DNA from: Myxococcales bacterium UBA5297
GTDB taxonomy: Bacteria; Myxococcota; Myxococcia; Myxococcales; UBA5297
Direction: 5' to 3'
Length of the DNA: 8,232 nucleotides
NCBI GenBank assembly: GCA_002408385.1
Contig: DHSB01000121.1
Location: 1 to 8,232 of the forward strand
The notes beneath the pieces were generated by a model. The model was not told where the DNA came from and ran no database searches. It worked only from the letters and a program-made list of their open reading frames with translations. Numbering within the stretch: position 1 is the first letter of the stretch; every line of letters starts with the position of its first letter. The position numbers and the translations under genes were made by a program. This document shows, in pieces, positions 1 through 6,295 of the stretch.

Positions 1-439
1 GGGGAGGGGGCGGGCCCACCGGCGCTCGAGCCGATTCAGACCTGTGATTCGGGTACACGACTGAGGCCGAGGCTGCTCGGCCTGCGCTCGGGGCTGACCG
101 GCGCGCCACCCCTCGAGCGTGGTCGCGCACGTCGCCCTTGCGCCGCGCGGAAAAGCTCGATTGAAGGGTGGCTCGCCTCTTCTCGGAGTCGGTCGATTCG
201 ACTGGCCGACTGAAGAGGTGTCGAAGAGCCCTTCGAGCAACAACCGGTCAGCCCGTGCGTAGGCTGAGCCTGCGAGCCCGAAGTCGGGCCGACTCCGCCT
301 CGCTCGTGCCTCGCGAGGCTACGCTCAAGGTGAGCTGGCCCCGGGTCGAGGTGAGGAGGTGAGGCGACCTCGCGACGACTCCTGGGCGAGAAACCGGGCT
401 CCCATCGCGGTTCGTATCCCTCGCCGGCCGCCAGACAGC
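1..439. other. Intergenic region with short inverted repeats, no convincing gene
   Basis: No reading frame here has a plausible start, ribosome site and protein-like composition; the open frames are Arg/Pro/Ser-rich GC-rich shadows. The stretch holds several short inverted repeats: an imperfect stem at 176-192 against 206-218 (CCTCTTC and AGTCGG pairing with CCGACT and GAAGAGG, with a 4-base bulge at 183-186), TCGAAG/CTTCGA at 221-236 with a 4-base loop, GCCCGA/TCGGGC at 276-289, and the 12-bp palindrome GCCTCGCGAGGC at 308-319. Part of it (261-318) is a minus-strand copy of an intergenic repeat found twice more in the window. It is also the 3' flank of the lipoprotein gene at 440-940, but I see no hairpin with a T-tract that would serve as its terminator. 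Confidence 0.7.
261..318 (-). repeat. Dispersed intergenic repeat, module 1, copy A
   Basis: Read on the minus strand, this segment runs from CCTCGCGAGG through the core GGCGGAGTCGG (289-299) to a GCCCGA/TCGGGC hairpin. The 39 bases from 299 down to 261 match 5021-5059 at 35 positions by my hand alignment. The 30 bases from 318 down to 289 match 6207-6236 at 26 positions. Copies B and C therefore each share a different flank with copy A, which shows an element larger than the 11-base core. No gene overlaps any copy. Function is unknown. Confidence 0.75.
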
Positions 440-940
440 TCAGCGCATCTTCTCCGCGCTGTAGCCGACCTCGGCTCGGCAGGTCAGCGGGCACGGGTCC
501 TGGTCCGGCACGAGCGCCTCGCGAACGGTCAGCACGCCCTCGAAGCGCGCGTCACTGCCCTCGGGGACCGTGGCGTCGAGGTGGACCTGACCGAACTCGA
601 CGGTGCAACTGCGGCCATCGACGCCGATGACGACCTCGCCGATAGAGCCGTCGGCGCTGAACTGATCGGGCTCGCCGTCGATGCTGCGCTTGAAGCGTCC
701 GATCATGCGCACCGGCGCCTCGGGCCCGAACAGCTCGAGCTCGATGCGCACCTCCTCGCCCGTCTTCGTCAGGTAGAGCACCGGCAGACTGCCGTCGGCG
801 GCAAGCGAGTGGCACGTGTCCTCGAGCGGCGCGCCGTTCTGCGTCAGGACATAGCCGCCCGAGCGCAGGTCGTGACCGCAGCCACCGGCGACGAGCAGGA
901 GCACGAGGGCGGCGCGCGAGGTTCTCGATTTGGAGAGCAC
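440..940 (-). CDS. Small predicted outer-membrane lipoprotein, family not recognised
   Basis: A 166-residue protein with a classic lipoprotein signal: positively charged start (K4, R6, R9), hydrophobic core at 10-18, and lipobox ending A18-G19-G20-C21. Cys21 would be lipidated, and the following Gly is not the inner-membrane retention Asp of the E. coli rule, so an outer-membrane location is likely. The mature part has four more cysteines (43, 112, 150, 154), enough for two disulfides, and alternating hydrophobic/charged strands (for example VRIELEL at 64-70 and GEVVIGV at 101-107) that suggest a beta-rich fold. I do not recognise the family. The start is GTG; an in-frame TAG lies four codons upstream, so no earlier start is possible. 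There is no Shine-Dalgarno sequence in front of it. It is divergent from the NUDIX gene across 91 bp. Confidence is high that it is a gene, low on its role. Confidence 0.85.
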   Translation of the reverse strand: MLSKSRTSRAALVLLLVAGGCGHDLRSGGYVLTQNGAPLEDTCHSLAADGSLPVLYLTKTGEEVRIELELFGPEAPVRMIGRFKRSIDGEPDQFSADGSIGEVVIGVDGRSCTVEFGQVHLDATVPEGSDARFEGVLTVREALVPDQDPCPLTCRAEVGYSAEKMR

Positions 941-946
941 GCCGGG

Positions 947-975
947 AATCTATCGCCACGCGCCGCGGCTGCGAA
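947..975 (-). promoter_or_regulatory. Candidate sigma-70-type promoter for the 440-940 lipoprotein
   Basis: On the minus strand TTCGCA (970-975) is followed, after 17 bases, by TAGATT (947-952); each box matches four of six consensus positions. The -10 box ends only six bases before the GTG start at 940, so transcription from it would begin at or next to the start codon. That would give a leaderless mRNA and would explain the missing ribosome-binding site. Weak consensus matches in GC-rich DNA make this a suggestion only. Confidence 0.35.
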
Positions 976-977
976 GC

Positions 978-1007
978 TTGACGCCCGCCGCGAGCCGTTC
1001 CGATCAT
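978..1007 (+). promoter_or_regulatory. Candidate sigma-70-type promoter for the NUDIX gene
   Basis: TTGACG (978-983, five of six consensus positions) and GATCAT (1002-1007, four of six) are separated by 18 bases. Transcription would start near 1014, leaving a short leader that contains the AGGAGG at 1022-1027. The -35 box lies two bases from the candidate -35 box of the divergent lipoprotein promoter, so the two promoters would be back to back. Confidence 0.4.
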
Positions 1008-1031
1008 CGGCCGCTTCGAGCAGGAGGCACC

Positions 1032-1460
1032 GTGGGCGAATACCGAAATCCCATCCCCACCGTCGACACGATCATCGAGCTGCCGGACGGCAGGATTGTT
1101 CTCATCCGGCGCAGGAACCCGCCGCACGGCTGGGCGCTTCCCGGCGGCTTCGTCGACCAGGGCGAGACGCTTGCCGACGCCGCGGTGCGCGAGGCCAAGG
1201 AGGAGACCGGGCTCGACATCGAGCTGGTCGCCCAACTCTTTACCTACTCGGACCCGCGCCGCGACCCTCGGCAGCACACCGTGTCGACGGTCTATGCCGC
1301 GCGGGCCTCTGGCGAGCCGCGGGGCGATGACGATGCCGACGAAGCGTCGGGCTTTCCGCTCGACAATCTGCCGTCCCCGCTTGCCTTCGACCACGCGCAG
1401 ATCATCGAGGACTACAGGCGCTGGAAGCAGACGGGCGAGCGTCCGCCGCCGTCGCGCTAA
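1032..1460 (+). CDS. NUDIX hydrolase, ADP-ribose pyrophosphatase-like
   Basis: A 142-residue single-domain NUDIX enzyme; the family hydrolyses a nucleoside diphosphate linked to another moiety, using Mg2+ or Mn2+. The complete NUDIX box (pattern GX5EX7REUXEEXGU) spans G39-L61, with the metal-binding R53-E54 and E57-E58 intact. It is preceded by the usual W-x-L-P-G-G strand (W34-G39). After the box the segment YSDPRRDPR (72-80) resembles bacterial and archaeal ADP-ribose pyrophosphatases, so ADP-ribose is the best guess for substrate, but substrate assignment within this family from sequence alone is unreliable. I chose GTG at 1032 because AGGAGG (1022-1027) sits just upstream; the frame stays open back to a TTG at 930, but that extension would overlap the divergent gene and adds a low-complexity Arg/Ser tail. 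It is probably a soluble cytoplasmic protein transcribed alone. Confidence 0.93.
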   Translation: MGEYRNPIPTVDTIIELPDGRIVLIRRRNPPHGWALPGGFVDQGETLADAAVREAKEETGLDIELVAQLFTYSDPRRDPRQHTVSTVYAARASGEPRGDDDADEASGFPLDNLPSPLAFDHAQIIEDYRRWKQTGERPPPSR

Positions 1461-1808
1461 AGGGTGGATGCAGGAAGGTCCTCGCGAGGAACCCAGCCTG
1501 GCGCGGCCCCTCGAGCGCCGCTCCCGCGGCAGCGGCCAAAGGGATGCGAAGCGAAAGGGCACGGGCCGCTCGGCGGGTCCCGACCCCTCGACCGGCTTGG
1601 AGAACCGGCCGGGCGCGATGGGCCCTTGCCGGGAGTCGAATCGCACCTGCCTCGATTGCGAGCCCCGCCCTCCCTCCGAGCCTTCCCCTCGTCGCCGTCG
1701 CCAGGTTCGAGCTCCATAGCTCGTTTACCAGCGTTGCTCGGGTCGGGCATAATCGGCCGACTCTCAAGGCTCGGCGCGGCCCGCGGCGCAACGGGCGGAG
1801 GAACGCAA
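1461..1808. other. Intergenic region upstream of the Cys-rich lipoprotein
   Basis: I see no gene here; frames open on both strands are compositional shadows. Soon after the NUDIX stop lies the palindrome TCCTCGCGAGGA (1479-1490), whose inner 10 bases CCTCGCGAGG also occur at 309-318. A second hairpin pairs GCCGCT (1517-1522) with AGCGGC (1531-1536) around an 8-base loop. Neither has a T-tract, so neither is a clear terminator for the NUDIX gene. The right part carries a candidate promoter at 1724-1753 and the ribosome site GGAGG at 1797-1801 for the next gene. Confidence 0.65.
1724..1753 (+). promoter_or_regulatory. Candidate promoter for the Cys-rich lipoprotein
   Basis: CATAAT (1748-1753) matches the -10 consensus at five of six positions. 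Upstream, TTTACCA (1724-1730) supplies a -35 box as TTTACC with an 18-base spacer or TTACCA with a 17-base spacer, each four of six. This AT-rich island stands out in very GC-rich surroundings. Transcription would begin near 1760 and give a leader of about 50 bases before the ATG at 1809. Confidence 0.5.
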
Positions 1809-3491
1809 ATGTCCCGCAACCTGATTCGGGCGACGCTCGCGCTCGCCCTTACCTACGCACTGATCGCCGGCTGCAGCAAGGAGCCGCAAAAGATCGAACC
1901 GGTCGACGCCGGGCTCCCGATCGACGCGGGCACGCCCGACGCCGGGCTCGACGCGGGCACGCCCGACACCGGCCCGGTCGACGCCGGCCCAGACCACCAG
2001 CCCTGCCTGTACGACGACGACTGCGCCGCCAACGAGCGCTGTGACAACGAGAAGGGCTACTGCGTCCCCGGCGACGAATGCCAAAACGTCCCCGGCGAGG
2101 AGCACGTGACCTGCCGTCAGCTCTCCTACTGCGACAAGACGACGGGCCTTGGCTGCCGCTGCGTCATCGCCGACGGCGCCACCGCGCCGAACAACGGCTT
2201 CTGCAAACGCCGGCTGCCCGCCTGCGCCCCGTGTGAAGCGGACGAGCAGTGCGGCACCGGCGAATTCTTCCAGACCGACCTGCACGAGCAGGGCCGCTGC
2301 GTCGCGCCGGTCGAGGGCGGCCAGAAGTACTGCCTCGAAATTTTCCGCAACGCCACCTGCGGCTGCGGGCGCGCGCTGACGCTCGGCGCGGCGACCTTCT
2401 GCTACCCGCAGGAGCCCGGGACCTGCGAGGCCGGCGCGTTCATGTGCTGCGCCACCGACGGGGACTGCCCCGCCGAGCACCCGCTGTGCGACCAGATGAC
2501 CGGGCGCTGCCGCGACGTGTGCACCTACGACTTCGTGGAGAACGAGACGGTCGGCTGCCGCTCCGACCTCGTCTGCAATGTCGATCCTCAGTTCCTCGAC
2601 GAGAGCTCGCCGAACTTCGGCGCGGGCCGCTGCGCCCATCCGTGCAAGTCGGACGCGGAATGCGCCACGGTCGGCACCGGCTTCAAGTGCCTGCCCGAGA
2701 TCAACAGCGCGCCGCGCTGCCGTCCGCCGGGGTGCTTGAGCGACTTGGAGTGCGAGGACGAGAGCGAGGAGAGCGACTACAGGAGCTACTGCCAGCGCTC
2801 GAGCGGCCTGTGCCTGTGCGAGGGCGACCCGGACGCGAACTGCGCTTGCCGTCCGGCGACCGAGACCGATCCGCTCACCGGCGAGCCGTATGACGACTGC
2901 AAGGCGGGCTTCAAGTGCGAGCTGGCCGAATGCGTCAAACAGAACTGCGTCGAGCAGGGCGGCGCCGAGCTCGCGGACTGCCTGGCTGACCAGTTCTGCT
3001 GCGGCGAGGACCGCAACGGCAACGGCGATTGGGCCGATGACCTGTGCACCAACCCCGCGGGGATCACGCTCGCTGAGTACGGCGAATGCTTCACCGCCCC
3101 GCGCCCGCCCTGGTGCGCGAGCTGTCAGTCCAACGATGACTGCAATGGCAACGGCGCACCCGGGTCGTCGCTGTTCCCCAGCCTCTGCCTCGACTTTGGC
3201 AACGGACCGATCTGCATCTACGGCTGTGAGAAGCTGCAGGAGTGCCCCAAAGGCATGACCTGCACCACCCTGACCGTCTCCTGCACTCCCGGCGAGGATC
3301 CGGGCACCTGCGGCAACGTCAACCGCTGCGTGCAGACCGGCGTCGATCCGATGACCGGTGAGCCGGTGGGCAAGTGCACCTGCACGGTGCCCGGCCAGGT
3401 CGGCGGCGAGTGCCCGGGCGAGACGCTGTGCTTCAACACGAGCTGCATCTACACGCAGGGGTGTGTGCCTAAGGAGCATAACTGCCAGTAG
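1809..3491 (+). CDS. Large cysteine-rich outer-membrane lipoprotein with Asp-Ala-Gly linker
   Basis: A 560-residue secreted lipoprotein. Residues 1-21 are a signal peptide and the lipobox I19-A20-G21-C22 marks the lipidated cysteine; Ser23 favours the outer membrane. Residues 33-60 form a flexible linker of Asp-Ala-Gly repeats, a hallmark of surface lipoproteins in Myxococcota and Bradymonadales. The rest (66-560) holds 66 cysteines, an even number, about 13 per cent of residues. Seven C-x5-C units recur (C66/72, 142/148, 214/220, 279/285, 309/315, 439/445, 473/479), mostly with Asp or Glu just before the second Cys; some units continue C-x5/6-C-x6-C, resembling the Dickkopf-type Cys-rich modules often annotated in myxobacteria. 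No catalytic motif is visible. A surface structural, adhesive or ligand-binding role is an inference. The ATG is fixed by GGAGG seven bases upstream (1797-1801); the frame is open further left but that part is not protein-like. A terminator follows. Confidence 0.93.
   Translation: MSRNLIRATLALALTYALIAGCSKEPQKIEPVDAGLPIDAGTPDAGLDAGTPDTGPVDAGPDHQPCLYDDDCAANERCDNEKGYCVPGDECQNVPGEEHVTCRQLSYCDKTTGLGCRCVIADGATAPNNGFCKRRLPACAPCEADEQCGTGEFFQTDLHEQGRCVAPVEGGQKYCLEIFRNATCGCGRALTLGAATFCYPQEPGTCEAGAFMCCATDGDCPAEHPLCDQMTGRCRDVCTYDFVENETVGCRSDLVCNVDPQFLDESSPNFGAGRCAHPCKSDAECATVGTGFKCLPEINSAPRCRPPGCLSDLECEDESEESDYRSYCQRSSGLCLCEGDPDANCACRPATETDPLTGEPYDDCKAGFKCELAECVKQNCVEQGGAELADCLADQFCCGEDRNGNGDWADDLCTNPAGITLAEYGECFTAPRPPWCASCQSNDDCNGNGAPGSSLFPSLCLDFGNGPICIYGCEKLQECPKGMTCTTLTVSCTPGEDPGTCGNVNRCVQTGVDPMTGEPVGKCTCTVPGQVGGECPGETLCFNTSCIYTQGCVPKEHNCQ
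1923..1976 (+). repeat. Two 27-bp in-frame tandem repeats encoding the Asp-Ala-Gly linker
   Basis: Units 1923-1949 and 1950-1976 both begin GACGCGGGCACGCCCGAC and encode DAGTPDAGL and DAGTPDTGP. Related Asp-Ala-Gly codons lie on both sides (1905-1922 and from 1980). Because the unit is a multiple of three, gain or loss of units would change linker length without breaking the gene. Confidence 0.85.
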
Positions 3492-3512
3492 TTGCCAAGG
3501 CGCGGGATTGGG

Positions 3513-3546
3513 GAAAGGGCCGGCAATCGCCGGCCCTTTCTCTTTG
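3513..3546 (+). terminator. Strong intrinsic terminator between convergent genes
   Basis: A perfect 12-bp stem, GAAAGGGCCGGC (3513-3524) with its complement at 3529-3540, closes a 4-base AATC loop and is followed by TCTTT. It begins 22 bases after the stop of the Cys-rich lipoprotein. The stem itself is symmetrical with AAA/TTT ends, so it may also stop transcripts of the convergent protease gene, although no clear T-tract follows on the minus strand. Confidence 0.88.
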
Positions 3547-3774
3547 TCAGCGAGCGCCGACAAGATGCCGCGCCTCCCCGCGCGCTGCGCTGGTCGGTCG
3601 GCCGGCTCGCGAAGCGGACGCCGCGCGACAGCGGGGCAAAGGCCCAGCAGCCGAGTGCGGAAGGCGCGCTCACACGACGCTTCGCCAGCAAGCGCCTTTG
3701 GGAGAAGCGCGCGTCCGCTCGCGCCCTCTCCGGTTCGCTCGGGCGCAACGGGGTGTCGGGCACGCGCCGCCGCT

Positions 3775-4851
3775 TCAGCGGCCCGCATCCGGCGCGGCTT
3801 GCCGCTCGGAGGCCGCCGGGGCCGCGGGCGCCTGCCGCTTCGAGAGCTGCCGGCCGATGTCGCCCCAGGTCGCGTAGAGGATGAGCCCGAACAGCAGCAG
3901 CAACCCGACCGCGTGGATGGCCGCCTCGAGCCGCGGATTGACCGGGCGGCGGCGCACCATGGCGATGGTGATGAACACGAGCCTCCCGCCGTCGAGGGCG
4001 GGGAGGGGCAAGAGGTTCATCAGCGCGAGCGCGAGCGAGATGACGACGAGGATGCTGAACAGGTGCGTCGCGCTCATCTTCGCCGCCTGGACAGTCTCGC
4101 TGACGATGCCCACCGGGCCGACCAGCTCGGCCTTCTGCTCCCCACGCACGAGCCCGATGATTCCCTCGACGGCGCTGCCGATGACGCGCCCGGTCTGCAG
4201 GAACGCGACGCCCAAGGCCTCGGGGAACGGGTAGCGCACTTTTTCGAGCGCCGGCGAGACCCCGAGCATCCCGTCGGCGCCGGTGGTCGCGTTGAACACC
4301 AGGCTTCGCCCGGCCCGCTCGACCTCGATGCGCATCGGGCTGCCGCGGTGCGCGTTGATGGCCTTCTGGATGTCGCCCCAGGACTCGGTCTTCGCGCCGT
4401 TCACGGCGACGACGCGGTCGCCGGGGTGAAGGCCGACCGCGCTCGCCGAAGAGCCGTCGGCGATGGAGCCGAGGACCGGCGCTGAGGACTGCCGGGGCAG
4501 GCCGGCCAGCAACAGGAAGGAGAGCAGCAGAAAGGCAAACAGCCAGTTGACGACAGGCCCGGCCAGGATGACGAGGAAGCGCTGCCAGGCCGGCTTGTTC
4601 ATGAACGAGGCCGGGTCCTCTTGATCGGTGCCGTCGCCGGGAACCATCCCGGCGATGCGGACATAGCCTCCGAGCGGCAGAAGCCCGACGCGGTAGAGCG
4701 TCTTCTTTCCTCGCACGGTGAGCAGAGCGGGGCCGAACCCGATGGAGAAGGCCTCGACCTTCATCCCCACGCCCCTCGCGACCAGGAAGTGGCCAAGCTC
4801 GTGGATGAGGATGAGGAACCCGATGGCGAGGATAGAGACGAAGATCGTCAT
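3775..4851 (-). CDS. rseP: Site-2 intramembrane zinc metalloprotease (RseP family, M50)
   Basis: A 358-residue integral membrane protease. Family members cut transmembrane segments of anti-sigma factors after a first periplasmic cleavage, releasing an envelope-stress sigma factor, and clear signal-peptide remnants. The zinc motif HELGH is at residues 17-21 inside the first membrane helix, and the third zinc ligand lies in N279-LLPLPALDG (D287). Other membrane helices are near 91-117, 263-290 and 312-330. The GGYVRIAGM segment (61-69) is the usual membrane-facing hairpin. One PDZ domain (about 122-190) is seen, where E. coli RseP has two; single-PDZ forms are common elsewhere. The C-terminal tail is Ala/Pro-rich. 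An in-frame TGA two codons before the ATG fixes the start, and no good Shine-Dalgarno is present. The usual neighbours (dxr, cdsA, bamA) are absent; the gene stands alone. Confidence 0.96.
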   Translation of the reverse strand: MTIFVSILAIGFLILIHELGHFLVARGVGMKVEAFSIGFGPALLTVRGKKTLYRVGLLPLGGYVRIAGMVPGDGTDQEDPASFMNKPAWQRFLVILAGPVVNWLFAFLLLSFLLLAGLPRQSSAPVLGSIADGSSASAVGLHPGDRVVAVNGAKTESWGDIQKAINAHRGSPMRIEVERAGRSLVFNATTGADGMLGVSPALEKVRYPFPEALGVAFLQTGRVIGSAVEGIIGLVRGEQKAELVGPVGIVSETVQAAKMSATHLFSILVVISLALALMNLLPLPALDGGRLVFITIAMVRRRPVNPRLEAAIHAVGLLLLFGLILYATWGDIGRQLSKRQAPAAPAASERQAAPDAGR

Positions 4852-5020
4852 TTGCGGTCAAGGTAACACGGCGACCCCTGGCGGACAGGCTGGCGCCCTG
4901 ACGGTGGCCCCGCTGCTGGCCCGCGCAAAACGGACGCTTGGCCGATGGCGCCAAGTCTCGAGAGATCGGCGCGACACCTCCTCAATCCTGCACCGCCGAC
5001 AAGTCCCGAGAGACCAGGGA

Positions 5021-5059
5021 GGCGGAGTCGGCCCGCCTTCGGCCTCGCACGCTCGGCCT
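5021..5059 (+). repeat. Dispersed intergenic repeat, module 1, copy B
   Basis: It begins with the core GGCGGAGTCGG (5021-5031) and continues CCCGCCTTCGGCC. It matches copy A (minus strand, 299 down to 261) at 35 of 39 positions by hand alignment. The left flank seen in copies A and C is not shared here. Confidence 0.75.
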
Positions 5060-5167
5060 CCTGAGCTACTCACCGCGAGATTCGTCGCGCGGCAGCACGA
5101 TTCTGGAAGATCGGCCTTCGTGCCGGCCGCCGCGAACCCTCGAACCGACCGCGCCTCTGCCCAATTC

Positions 5168-5229
5168 GTCGACGGGCGCATCTCTGCGCGCTCCTTCCAA
5201 CCTGCAACCGATCCCTTGGGTTCCGGGCG
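5168..5229 (+). repeat. Dispersed intergenic repeat, module 2, copy B
   Basis: These 62 bases match 6296-6357 at 56 positions. They start GTCGACGGGCGCATCTCT and end CTTGGGTTCCGGGCG. A small hairpin GCGCA/TGCGC with loop TCTC is possible. It lies downstream of a module 1 copy in the same orientation, as does the other copy. Confidence 0.85.
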
Positions 5230-5434
5230 CAGCCCGCGCCGTGCGTGTCGAAGGGGCTCCGCAGATGCACGGATGGCTGGCAAGCGGCCGAACGCTCGCG
5301 ACCGCTGAAAGAGGCACCGAGCCGCCCGGCACCCGGCACAGGGACAGACGTGCTCTCCGGCGCCTGGCCTTCTCGTGCCCACGGGCGATTCCTAGCGTGT
5401 GTCTTCAGAAGGCGCGCTGCGCGAGGAGGACTCG

Positions 5435-6115
5435 ATGTCGGGACGTTCGCTCCATCTGTTGCTGCCTGCCGTGCTGCTTGCCGCGGGCTGCGCGAGCAAC
5501 GACAAGCTCGTCGTCAGCGACCTGGAGACCGCCCGGCTTCCCGCGGGAGCGGTCGAGGGGTGGCAGGACGAGCAGCTCGAAGTGATCCAGGCGCGCGACG
5601 AAGTCGCGCGGGCCGAGCTCGGGGTGAGCGATGCCGAGCGCGAGCTCGACGTCGCCAAGGCCGAGGTCGAGGTTGCCGACGCGCAAATCGACCAGGCGCA
5701 AAAGCAGCTCGAGGCCGCCCAGCGCGCCCGCGACGACCAGGCGGCGCAGCGCGCCGAGGAGCAGCTCGAGTTCTTCCGCGAAAAAAAGCGCGTCGCCGAG
5801 AGCCACGTCGAGGCGCAGCAGCGGCAGGTCGAGCTGGCCAAGACCCGTCAGGAGCTGGCCGAAACTCGCCAACAGCTCGCCCAGCTCCGGCTGAACCAGA
5901 CGAAGTTCCAGGCCCTGCAGGAGGCCGACGACCCCGCCGCCCGCAACTACTCGGCTCAGGAGTTCGACCAGGCCGTCGCCGAGCAACAGCAACGGCTCGC
6001 GCAGCTTCGCCGCCAGGTCGAGTCGCAGCAGGGCCAGTACACGCGCGCCCGCGACGAGTGGCAGCAGCAGCTCCAGCAGCTCGAGTCCAACGCGCCGAGC
6101 ACGCCGGCCGGATAG
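5435..6115 (+). CDS. Coiled-coil outer-membrane lipoprotein
   Basis: A 226-residue lipoprotein: signal peptide 1-18, lipobox L15-A16-A17-G18-C19, and Ala after the lipidated Cys, which favours the outer membrane. Nearly all of the rest is long helix with heptad-like hydrophobic spacing and very high Gln/Glu/Ala/Arg content: one coiled coil from about 44 to 163, a break at ADDPAARNYS (164-173), and a second from about 174 to 217. It resembles the helical lipoproteins with DUF4398-type repeats seen in proteobacteria and Myxococcota, but I cannot assign a family firmly. A periplasmic spacer, peptidoglycan-tethering or envelope scaffold role is an inference. I chose ATG 5435 because AGGAGG (5424-5429) stands five bases upstream; a GTG at 5399 in the same frame lacks one and would spoil the signal peptide. 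The gene is divergent from the protease and convergent with enolase. Confidence 0.92.
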   Translation: MSGRSLHLLLPAVLLAAGCASNDKLVVSDLETARLPAGAVEGWQDEQLEVIQARDEVARAELGVSDAERELDVAKAEVEVADAQIDQAQKQLEAAQRARDDQAAQRAEEQLEFFREKKRVAESHVEAQQRQVELAKTRQELAETRQQLAQLRLNQTKFQALQEADDPAARNYSAQEFDQAVAEQQQRLAQLRRQVESQQGQYTRARDEWQQQLQQLESNAPSTPAG

Positions 6116-6206
6116 GCGATTCGCGCGGGCCGCTCAAGGGATTTCGGGCCATCACCCCAACCTCGGCTCGCCCCCTCCGGTCACCGTCGAGGGGCCCGAG
6201 CCTGGG

Positions 6207-6240
6207 CCTCCCGAGCAACGAGCAAGGCGGAGTCGGGCCT
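6207..6240 (+). repeat. Dispersed intergenic repeat, module 1, copy C
   Basis: CCTCCCGAGC leads into the core GGCGGAGTCGG (6226-6236). The 30 bases 6207-6236 match copy A (minus strand, 318 down to 289) at 26 positions, and weaker similarity reaches back to about 6181 (TCACC, TCGA and GGGGCC in the same order). After the core it diverges from copies A and B. Confidence 0.7.
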
Positions 6241-6295
6241 TGTATCCGGTACCCCGAGACGCGCGGCCGCCAGCACGAAGGTTGGCGCTCCGAGC

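Larger units (their letters stand above)
4852..5434. other. Long divergent intergenic region carrying dispersed repeats
   Basis: This 583-bp gap separates the protease gene (minus) from the coiled-coil lipoprotein (plus) and must contain both promoters, but I cannot point to convincing -35/-10 pairs. The open frames in it are Arg/Pro/Ala-rich shadows without ribosome sites. It holds module 1 copy B (5021-5059) and module 2 copy B (5168-5229). The region between the modules partly resembles the matching stretch near 6260-6280 (both have GCGCGGC followed by AGCACGA). The ribosome site AGGAGG at 5424-5429 belongs to the next gene. Confidence 0.7.

Noticed and set aside
400..435. tRNA-like 3' end: GGTTCGTATCCC followed by GCCGCCA
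   Set aside because: The flanking bases do not pair into a T-arm, the loop lacks the conserved A58, and no acceptor, D or anticodon arm can be drawn upstream.
36..494. 152-residue open frame on the minus strand
   Set aside because: It overlaps the start of its own frame with the well-supported lipoprotein gene on the same strand, has no ribosome site, and its composition is Arg/Pro/Ser/Gly typical of GC-rich shadow frames; part of it is just translated dispersed repeat.
1620..1680. Antisense tRNA-like string around GGGAGTCGAATCG
   Set aside because: On the minus strand ATTCGACTCCC resembles a T-loop, but stems around it and an anticodon arm do not form; at best a chance or badly decayed match.
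3661..3698. Hairpin AAGGCGC/GCGCCTT as terminator of the protease gene
   Set aside because: The 24-base loop and the lack of a T-tract on the minus strand make it unconvincing; the strong hairpin at 3513-3540 is a better candidate for both genes.
1764..3788. 674-residue minus-strand open frame opposite the Cys-rich lipoprotein
   Set aside because: Antisense shadow caused by high third-position GC; the plus-strand gene has clear signal peptide, lipobox and ribosome site.
5782..5788. Slippery heptamer A AAA AAG in the correct phase in the coiled-coil lipoprotein gene, possible -1 frameshift
   Set aside because: The heptamer is in phase and the -1 frame is open well beyond the gene, but that frame encodes an Arg/Pro/Ala-rich shadow, and I see no convincing downstream pseudoknot or conserved product. 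Lys-Lys codons explain the run.
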